From Nicotiana tabacum (lineage: Eukaryota; Streptophyta; Magnoliopsida; Solanales; Solanaceae): a DNA stretch of 64,000 nucleotides. The notes beneath the pieces are model-generated. The model had not been told where the DNA came from. It searched no databases and saw only the letters and a program-made list of their open reading frames with translations. The DNA is taken from positions 73,749,291 through 73,813,290 of the forward strand of contig NC_134080.1 in assembly GCF_000715075.1 (NCBI RefSeq), given 5' to 3'. Made by a program: the position numbers and the translations under genes. This document shows, piece after piece, positions 56,887-64,000 of the stretch (position 1 is its first letter; the number at the start of each line of letters is the position of its first letter).

Positions 56887-59713
56887 TGTCACGACCCGAA
56901 TTTCCCACCCTCGGGAGTCGTGATAGAGCCTACTAATGTGAGTTAGGTAAGCCAATCCTTTAACTACTTACTTTATTCTCCAATTATTTCTTTTTAACAA
57001 ATATAAGGTGATAATGTATAAACAACAGAACTTTAAATTAAAGCAGAAGACATCAATAGAATATCTGAAATCTATTTCTATTACAATTACTCAAGCCTTA
57101 ATCACCCAAAATCTGGTGTCACAATGTCATAGACAGTCTAAGATTTACTACATACAAAATTTGAAGAAACGATCAATACACTATTTCTGAAGCGAAAAGA
57201 TGAAACAGAAAAAAAAGATAGAGGAGACGCCAGGGCCTGCGGACGCCTGTAGGTCTACCTTGGATTTCCACGTGGACTAAAGGTAGCCTCCAACTACGGT
57301 CCAATAGCTACTCTGGGATCTGCACATTGTGTAGAGTGTAGTATCAGCACAACCGGCCCCATGTGCTGGTAATTGTCTAGCCTAACCTCAGCGAAGTAGT
57401 GACGACGCTAGGACCAGACTACCAAATAAACCTGTGCAGTTCTATAATATACAGCGAAAAGTAAAGCAGGAATAAATAAGTAAATATGGGAGGGGGAAAA
57501 CATGCTTTAGGGAAATAACAGGTAAAAACAGAAGATCAAGAGAATTATAAAGGAATCAAAATCCAACCACTAACAAGAATAAGAAAAACAAAGGCAGATT
57601 TCACTTTTTTTTCACATCTTGTTGCAGGCGTGCAACCCGATCCCATTTCCTCTATCTCGTGGCAGGCGTGCCACCCGCTCCCATTTCATGTGTCTCGTGG
57701 TAGGCGTGCCACCCGCTCCCATTTCATGTATCTCATGGCAGGCGTGACACCCGCTCCCATTTCACTTATCTCGTGGTAGGCGTACCACCCGCTCCCATTT
57801 CATTTATCTTGTGGTAGGCATACCACCCGCTCTCATTTTATTATATCTTGTGGTAGGCGTACTACCCGCTCCTATTTCATTATCTTGTGGTAGGCGTACC
57901 ACCCACTCCCAGTTACAAGCCAACAATAATCACAAGGAATCCCGGCAAGGGAACAATAATATCAAACAAATATCCCGGCAAGGGAACAATGATATCTCCA
58001 CAATTTCCTGGCAAGAGAACAATAATATCAACCAAACATCCGAGGCACAATAAATCACAATGGAGTCGTAACAATTTATAACACAAGACTCACGGGCATG
58101 CTTGACACCGACATATAGGTACTTGTCACCATGCTTATACGTCGTACTCCACAATTAACACATAGCAAATAGACACAACTCCTAATCCCTCAAGCTAAGG
58201 TTAGACCAAACACTTACCTCGATGCCCCGAACACAACTCAAGTTTCAATTATGGCTTTACCCCTTGATTCCACCACCAATTCGCTCATATCTAGTCACAA
58301 GTTACTTAATTACATCAATAAACGCTAAATGAATCAACCCCAAGGTATGAAAATGAGTTTTCCAAAGTTTTACCCAAAAAGTCAAAAATTGCCCCCAGAC
58401 CCACATGGTCAAAGCCCGAGGTTCGAACCAAAACCCGATTACCCATTCCCCCGCGAACCCCAATATATAATTTGTTTTGAAATCGAACCTCAAATCGAGG
58501 TTCAAATCCCCAATTTTTGAGAAACCTAGGTTCTATCCAAAACATCCAATTCCCCCCCCCCCTGAAAATCATTCATTTTAAGTTGAAATCATGTAAAAAG
58601 ATGTTAATGATTGAAGAAAACTAGTTAAAAATGACTTACAATTGATTTGGAGAAGAAGAAGCCTTTGAAAAATCGCCCTAGTGTATTTATGTTTTGAGAG
58701 AATATGAAAAAATGGGTTTAAAATCGTTTATGTATAAAGTTGCAGGTCTCAGGTATGAGAATTGCTAACCCCGACCTCTGCTAGCTTGGGAATTGCTAAA
58801 CAAGGCTCGCATTTGTGAACCCTTCAGGAAAATAGGACTTTCGCATTTGCGAAACATGTGTCGCATTTGCGATACATCATCCCCCCCAGCCATCATCACA
58901 TTTGCGAGAGGCTGTTCGCAAATGCGAAATCGCATTTGCAAGGATGAAGTCGCATTTGCGACTCAGGCTGCCAGTCCACCTTTTTGCATTTGCGAAGCCT
59001 GCAGACCTGATACACCAGCTGAGAATTTCTGCAATTTTCTAAGTTCAAAATGCATCTCGTGGCCTATCCAAAACTCACCCGAGCCCTCGGGACTCCAAAC
59101 CACATATACGCACAACCTCAAAAATATCCCATGGACTTATTTGTGTAATCAAATCACCAAAATAAGTCATGAATATCGAATTAAACCTCAAAATCAATGA
59201 AATTTCTCAAAACTTCTTTAAACATCAAAGTTTGCATTTAAGGTCCGAATCACGTCAAATGGATTTCGTTTCTTACCAAACTTCACAAGATCATCTTAAA
59301 TCATATACAAAACCTGTATCGGGCGCCGGAACTAAAATACGGGCCCGATACCATCAAATTCTAATGAAAATTCATTTCCAAACCTTATAAACAATTTCAG
59401 AAAATAAATTTCTTCAAAAATTCATTTCTCGGGCTTGGGACCTCGGAATTCGATTTCGGGTATACGCCCAAGTCCCATATTTTCCTATGGACCCTCCGTG
59501 GGTCCGGATCCATTTACCCAAAACATTGACCGAAGTCAAATTAATTCATTTTATAGTCGAAATTTATCATTTTTCACAGATTTTCACATATAGGCTTTCC
59601 GGTTTCGCGTCCGGACTGCGCACGCAAATCGAAGTGATGCTAAAAGAAGATTTTAAGGCCTCGGAACGCAGAATTCATTTTAAAAACAAGTGATGACCTC
59701 TTGGGTCATTACA
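56887..59713 (-). repeat. 5' LTR of element F
   Basis: Plus strand TGTCACGACCC..GGGTCATTACA. The minisatellite copy at 57620-57915 has about eight units, one or two more than the other LTR. A C homopolymer of 10 lies near 58552. Confidence 0.9.
57620..57915. repeat. Hairpin minisatellite in element F 5' LTR
   Basis: Same 38-bp unit as at 49640-49895, about eight copies with GTGGCAGGCGTGCCAC and GTGGTAGGCGTACCAC cores. Followed by three copies of a CCCGGCAAGGGAACAATGAT-type unit (57940-58025). Confidence 0.8.
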
Positions 59714-59718
59714 ACATT

Positions 59719-60312
59719 TTATTATATCACAATAACTTTGTAGCTATTAAGTTAGTTTTTGCCATAAATTTTCATAATTGAAGCAAAAATACCTATTCAG
59801 CTACAACACTTTGTCTCTAGTAATATTTTGTGGCTAAAAGATTAATATTACTATAGTAATTTCAGACGTGTGGCAAAAACTCACAATTAGCTACAAAATA
59901 TCGTTGTACCAATAAATTTATAGTTATTAATCCAGTTATTGCCACATGCTTTTATTACTTGAGGTAAAAATATCTATTTAGCTATAACACTTTGTCAGAA
60001 GTAAGTTTTTGTGGCCGTATAACTTCTATTGCTATAGTAGCTTCAAATGCGTGGCAAAAAAAAATGATTAGATACGAAATTTTATTGTAGCAATAAATTT
60101 GTAGCTATTTATGTAATTATTGCCACGACAGTTAGCAAATATAGCAAAAATGATAAATTAGCTTTGCCAATTTTATTTTGTAACTAAATATTTTTATGAA
60201 ATTGTAAATAGCCACGAAATTTTAATTTTTGTGGCTATTGTTATTTATTAGCCACGATTTTCATATATGTAACTAAGAATTTGTAGCTATATATATACAT
60301 AATATTATAGTG
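59719..60312 (+). mobile_element. CACTA-like transposon remnant, right part
   Basis: Continues from 48897. Repeated TTTGTAGCTATTAA, ATTGCCA, GTGGC(A/C)AAAA and TAGCTAC(A/G)A units occur every 40-90 bp in both orientations, typical of subterminal transposase-binding repeats. It ends AATATTATAGTG at 60312, consistent with a CACTA-type terminus (CACTATAATATT on the other strand). No transposase is present. Confidence 0.45.
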
Positions 60313-61001
60313 TAGGTTTGTTTAAATAGTAGGGCTTTGAAGACCTTATTATACTAAAAAATATATGAAATACACAATTAAATACTAAAAATTATACGAA
60401 TTGCACAATCAAATATATGTATATAGATGAATTATTTCGAATTATATGGGGGTATATTACAAAAAAAGGCTGAAAATACGTTAAAAAAAAAGAAGAAGAA
60501 ATAAAAGCTTTATGGGAAATATGGTTTGAACCTTTGAGATCTTCCATGCATTGAGAAGATAAATATTAAATGGTGGGAAAGAATATTCAAAATTAACTGA
60601 AAAGATATTATCGGTATAGAAGTACGCCTGAAACCTTAATTAGGGCGTAAAATTACCCTAACAACCCCATTTGGGTCAATCTGACAAAAAACGGTGTGGC
60701 CGAAAGGATTTTTCCTAAAATATAAAGCACTACAAGATTAGTTTCCCTTTGGCAAATATAAAACATTATCTTGCGTACATCTAGCAGCTATCTAATCGAG
60801 GTCGAGTAATTGGTTTTCTTTAGCTACCATTACCGAAAAATGTGATTATATTACACAGTAGTGACAAAGTCTTCTGTAAAATATTGCAAAACAACAGAAG
60901 ACAAGAAACAAAGCAAAACATGATATGAGATCGAAAACTGCAAATATTCTGACAACTTTAATAATAAAGCTCTACTCTCTCGATTGATTAACATATTGGG
61001 T
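60313..61001. other. AT-rich intergenic DNA; no gene seen
   Basis: Contains a segment (about 60775-60870) related to 46620-46790 on the other side of element F, and the left copy of a 63-bp repeat that recurs at 62565-62627. No open frame with recognisable features. Confidence 0.5.
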
Positions 61002-61007
61002 TATTAA
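60945..61007 (+). repeat. Left copy of a 63-bp direct repeat flanking the palindrome
   Basis: ATTCTGACAA..TAATAAAGC..TCGATTGAT.AACATATTGGG..TTATT; its partner is 62565-62627, at roughly 70% identity. Before the Mutator-like insertion the two copies would have lain about 80 bp apart. Confidence 0.65.
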
Positions 61008-61079
61008 CTTGGAGTCCAAAACTCTTTTGATGTTTTTTTTGGTCAAAAAATATTTTTTTACTGCTTAAAAAAAATTTAC

Positions 61080-61365
61080 ATAAATGAATAAAATACAGTA
61101 TTATATTGCGAATTACTTTAACGGAAATTAATCTGTTAAAGTAAAACGCAGTATGGTACTGTATTTTACTTTAATTTTTTTTTTGTAATTCGCAGTACCA
61201 TACTGCGTTTTACTTTAATTTTTCTTTTGTAATTCGCAGTATAATACTGCGTTTTACTTAATCGCAGTATTATACTGCGTTTTAGTCTTGTTTTTGGCCC
61301 ACCAATAATGAACTGACATAACAATAATTCAATACATAAAACGTAGTATTGTACTGCGTTTTACA
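61080..61365. repeat. Array of GTAAAACGCAGTAT inverted motifs, left arm
   Basis: About eight alternately oriented copies of ACGCAGTAT(A/G/T)(A/G)TACTGCG-type units joined by AAAGTAAAA or TTTACTTTAA. The mirror set is at 62220-62460 in the right arm. Each unit is itself palindromic, giving palindromes within a palindrome. Confidence 0.8.
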
Positions 61366-61470
61366 TTCGGACTTGCCTTATTTAAAGGCGTTTCAATTTT
61401 ATGAAAATTCATTCAATCTTCAAACTTACGTTCATACTTCTCTCTTCTTCTTATCAATCATTTTTTTACA

Positions 61471-61611
61471 ATGTCTGAAGTGGCAAAAATAAGGGTTTCA
61501 CTATATTGGGGAGGTGAGGTTGTGTTGGAGAATAACTCTGTGAGGTATAGCTCACCTCCACAATGTCATGTTAAATTGCCGCTTACTATGGATTACGATA
61601 AATTGGCATAA
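61471..61611 (+). pseudogene. Mutator-transposase-like N-terminal fragment
   Basis: The ATG at 61471 reads MSEVAKIRVSLYWGGEVVLE, continues 'RYSSPPQCHVKLPLTMDYDK' and stops at TAA (61609). This 46-residue pattern (tryptophan-glycine 'YWGGEV' followed by 'V.Y..PP') resembles the start of plant Mutator-like transposases or related domesticated proteins. That is a resemblance only. The mirror copy in the right arm has a stop three codons after its ATG (62113 region, minus strand). It is probably captured or relict coding sequence. Confidence 0.4.
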
Positions 61612-61778
61612 ACACATATTATGAAGAAACTGCAGTTGTTCTCTGTAGCAGTCCTGATAACATGGTTCATCAACCCATTCCTCAAAATCACAAATAGGTT
61701 CGCCGGGAACCTTATATAACTGGTTCATACAGCACCAGTAGCGGCGTCCAACTTCACCATCGTCTCAACAATTCACCA

Positions 61779-62033
61779 AAGTGCAACTGTGGAAAAGAAT
61801 GCTCGATGCAAAATTGTTGGGACGGTGGTGAAGTTGGACGCCGCTACTGGTGCTGTATGAACCAGTTATACAAGGTTCCCGGCGAACCTATTTGTGATTT
61901 TGAGGAATGGGTTGATGAACCATGTTATCAGGAATGCTACAGAGAACAACTGCAGTTTCTTCATAATATGTGTTTATGCCAATTTATCGTACTCCATAGT
62001 AAGCGACAATTTAACATGACATTGTGGAGGTGA
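61779..62033 (+). pseudogene. GRF-type zinc-finger fragment spanning the loop and right arm
   Basis: The plus frame reads KCNCGKECSMQNCW, GRRYWCCMNQ and CDFEEWVDEPCYQE, then to a stop at 62033. This is the order of a GRF zinc finger: CxCG, then GRRYxxC, then CxFxxWxD. GRF fingers bind single-stranded nucleic acid and occur in many plant transposon-related and PMD-type proteins. The first cysteines lie in the unpaired loop (61774-61811) and the rest in the right arm. The left arm holds an inverted, degraded copy. No start codon fits, so it is a captured exon fragment. Confidence 0.65.
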
Positions 62034-62564
62034 GCTATACCTCACAGAGTTATTCTCCAACACAACCTCCCCCTTCCCAATATAGTGAAACCCTTATTTT
62101 TGCCACTTAAGACATTGTAAAAAAATGATTGATAAGAAGAAGAGAGAAGTATGAACGTAAGTTTGAAGATTGAATGAATTTTATAAAATTGAAACGCCTT
62201 TAAATAAGGCAAGTCCGAATGTAAAACGCAGTACAATACTATGTTTTATGTATTGAATTATTGTTATGTCAGTTCATTATTGGTGAGCCAAAAACCAGAG
62301 TAAAACGCAGTATAATAATACGTTTAAGTAAAATGTAGTATTATACTGCGAATTACAAAAAAAAAATTAAAGTAAAACGCAGTATGGTACTGCGAATTAC
62401 AATTTTTTTTTAAAAGTAAAACACAGTATCATTCGCAGTATAGTACTGCATTTTACTCATTTATGTAACCCTTTTTTTTAAGGCAGTAAAAAAGTATTTT
62501 TTGTCCAAAAAAAAAAACATCAAAAAAGTTTTGGGATCTATTAACTTGTAACTATGTGGGGAAG

Positions 62565-62627
62565 ATTCTGACAAAATTCCTAATAAAGCATTTGCTGTGT
62601 CGATTGAATAAAATAGTGGGGGTTATT
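62565..62627 (+). repeat. Right copy of the 63-bp direct repeat
   Basis: ATTCTGACAAAATTCCTAAT, AAGC, TCGATTGAATAAAATAGTGG and GGTTATT correspond to the left copy in order. Confidence 0.65.
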
Positions 62628-62820
62628 TATCCGATATACTCTTTTTGTCTCTCTTATTTCATTTTTTTTTATTTTCCCTCTTTTGAGTGGAAAAAAGAAT
62701 CGGATATAAGACATCTCGTCAAGTGCGTCAAGCATATCATGCATGCACTTGAAGATATGCGCCACAACAACCGGGGCGGGGATAGCCTTTTAACATATGG
62801 GTTCGACAAAATCTAATATT
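62628..62820. other. Short unique segment before the Tnt1-like element
   Basis: No gene seen. The ATATT at 62816-62820 may be one copy of the Tnt1-like element's target duplication; the other would lie outside the window. Confidence 0.4.
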
Positions 62821-63366
62821 TGTAGGGAAAAATTAACTCCCACAGAAATAATATTCAGGGCATACAATTGTAATAAACGCGAATAATACAGTAATCAATG
62901 GCAATAATAAGAGAAATAAGGACACTAGATTTTTTACGTGAAATAAGGAGCAACTGATTTTACTATAATAAGGATTTACACTTTGTGGTACCAAGTAAAA
63001 TACTCCAAAACTACTACACACTCAAAAGAAAAAACCCTTTTTTAATTTTTTCACTTCACTTTAGTACCACTCAAACTCTCTATATTATTCCTCACAGAGT
63101 ATTTTTCTTCTTACTCTGTGAACTCTCTCTTACTCTATCTGGTTTGTGTGATTTTACAAATGAAAGTAGAGACACCTATTTATAGTTACAGAACTCCCAT
63201 TAAATACGTAATGACATCAACATTTACTGCAAAAGTCAGCTTCTACATGTGAAATCAAAAAACAATTGCTGCCTAAATCTTTTCTGTTATTGATTTGGTT
63301 GGCTTGACATTTCAAAGACAACAAAAACTTATCTTCATTCATATGGGCCATGGGATGGACCCAACA
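62821..63366 (-). repeat. 3' LTR of the Tnt1-like element
   Basis: TGTAGGGAAAAATT..GGACCCAACA on the plus strand (TGTTGGGTCC..CCCTACA in element sense). The TCCCTCTTC preceding it on the element side (63370-63379) is the complement of a GAAGAGGGA polypurine tract. Confidence 0.85.
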
Positions 63367-63384
63367 AATCTCCCTCTTCAGTCA

Positions 63385-64000
63385 TATGCATCTTAAGAAG
63401 GTGACTCCAGTTTTTCATATAGAACCCATGCCGACAAGTTCTTTGCATAGCTCGAACTTGTCTCTCGGTGTTACCTTGGTCAACATATCCACAGGACTTT
63501 CACTCGTGTGAATCTTCTTGACCTGCAAAGATTCGTTCTCCATTTGCTCATGAATCCAATGATATCTTATGTCGATATGTTTTACTCTTGTGGTACATGG
63601 AGTTCTTGCTCAAGTCTATTGCACTTTGATTGTCACAATAGACGGCATACTTCTTTTTGATGCAATTCTAGCTCTTGAAGAAACCGCTTGAGTCATACCT
63701 TCTCCTTGCCAGCTTCTATATCGTCAATATACTCTACTTCAGTTGTTGAAAGTGCAACGCACTTCTGCAATTTAAACTGCCATAAAATAGCTCCCCCTGA
63801 AAAAGTAAATAGATATCTAGCAGTGAATTTTCTATTATCAGTATCACCGATCTATATCAGCATCTGTATAGCCCTTCAAGATTGATCTGATCTCCCAAAA
63901 CATAAGCATTCATCCGAGGTTCCTTTTAGATACCTAAGTATCCACTTCACAGTTTCCCAATATTTTTTTCTGGGATTATCAAGAGCAATTAAAACAATAC
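63385..64000 (-). pseudogene. Tnt1-like RNase H remnant
   Basis: Minus-strand reading gives 'YWETVKWILRYLKGTS', 'KGYTDADID', a frameshift near 63855, then 'DNRKFTARYLFTFSGGAILW' and 'KLQKCVALSTTEVEYID' to about 63720. Degraded 'LKRFLQEL', a His-Ile-type tail and 'REKFELCKELVGM' follow near 63445. RNase H would degrade the RNA of the RNA-DNA hybrid. The catalytic Asp in YTDAD and the Glu in TEVEY are still readable; several stops are present. Confidence 0.85.

Larger units (their letters stand above)
48903..59713 (-). mobile_element. Ty3/gypsy element F (del/Tekay type), the most complete one here
   Basis: Perfect duplications ACATT at 48898-48902 and 59714-59718. Element-sense 5' LTR is 59713-56887 (2827 bp), primer-binding site 56884-56873, gag start 56689, pol to 51679, polypurine tract next to 51669, 3' LTR 51668-48903 (2766 bp). 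LTRs are about 90% identical by eye with many C/T and G/A differences, as expected from methylated DNA. It is the same broad family as element C, in the opposite orientation. Confidence 0.92.
61012..62538. mobile_element. Palindromic Mutator-like (foldback) element
   Basis: A 1527-bp near-perfect inverted repeat: left arm 61012-61773, right arm 61812-62538, loop about 38 bp. Ends are GAGTCCAAAACT and, on the other strand, GATCCCAAAACT. It is bracketed by identical 10-bp TATTAACTTG copies at 61002-61011 and 62539-62548; 9-11-bp duplications are characteristic of Mutator-like elements. Arms contain many copies of an AAACGCAGTAT/ATACTGCGTTT motif and fragments of coding sequence. No transposase domain is seen, so it is non-autonomous. 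Confidence 0.8.
62821..64000 (-). mobile_element. Tnt1-like Ty1/copia element (Tork lineage), 3' part, runs off the right edge
   Basis: On the minus strand, broken RNase H (64000-63390) is followed by a polypurine tract (63382-63367) and a 546-bp 3' LTR (63366-62821). LTR size and RNase H wording match the tobacco Tnt1 lineage. Frameshifts and stops make this copy inactive. Confidence 0.85.

Noticed and set aside
63688..63885. 65-codon plus-strand frame near the right edge
   Set aside because: Antisense shadow of the Tnt1-like RNase H remnant.

Overview
The window is repeat-dense plant nuclear DNA, most likely from a tobacco-type Solanaceae (Nicotiana) genome. Three things point there. The only host gene is the 5' end of a kaurene-synthase-like diterpene synthase that most resembles the Nicotiana cis-abienol synthase. 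A Tnt1-type Copia element lies at the right edge. The rest is dominated by large del/Tekay-type Ty3/gypsy elements with LTRs of about 1.9-3.3 kb. Species is inferred, not proven.

Layout. (1) 1-1304, minus strand: first four exons (three introns) of the diterpene synthase gene; it runs off the left edge. A Tourist-like MITE sits in intron 3. (2) 1665-16379: an old, plus-strand Copia element whose 5' LTR starts about 360 bp upstream of the gene's ATG. Inside it are a solo gypsy LTR (3913-6884, target-site duplication AATAT) and a rearranged gypsy element (7964-14357, duplication CTAAA). (3) 16415-16888: a 46-unit CTT microsatellite and a SINE-like insertion with an 18-bp duplication. (4) 17006-46361: three gypsy elements nested like Russian dolls. 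Element C (plus, duplication CCTTT) is interrupted by element D (minus, 24309-42469), whose interior is interrupted by element E (plus, 27320-36237, duplication CTCTA). C's 3' LTR also holds a 457-bp retroposed insert. (5) 46362-48897: AT-rich DNA with direct repeats. (6) 48903-59713: gypsy element F (minus, duplication ACATT), inserted in a CACTA-like transposon remnant. (7) 61012-62538: a large palindromic Mutator-like foldback element with a 10-bp duplication, carrying a GRF-type zinc-finger fragment. (8) 62821-64000: LTR and RNase H end of a Tnt1-like Copia element on the minus strand.

How the parts relate. No retroelement reading frame is intact; gag, protease, reverse transcriptase, RNase H, integrase and chromodomain can be read, but with stops, frameshifts or lost catalytic residues. 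D has LTRs and a leader related to E but no visible coding capacity, so it looks like a non-autonomous partner of the E family. The gypsy LTRs share two architectural features at fixed relative positions: a hairpin-forming minisatellite about 0.7-0.95 kb from the LTR 3' end, and, in four families, a cluster of short CpG-containing palindromes about 1.75-2.3 kb from it. The palindromic Mutator-like element and these shared LTR features are the least ordinary things in the window. No tRNA, rRNA, CRISPR array or origin was seen. All alignments were made by eye.
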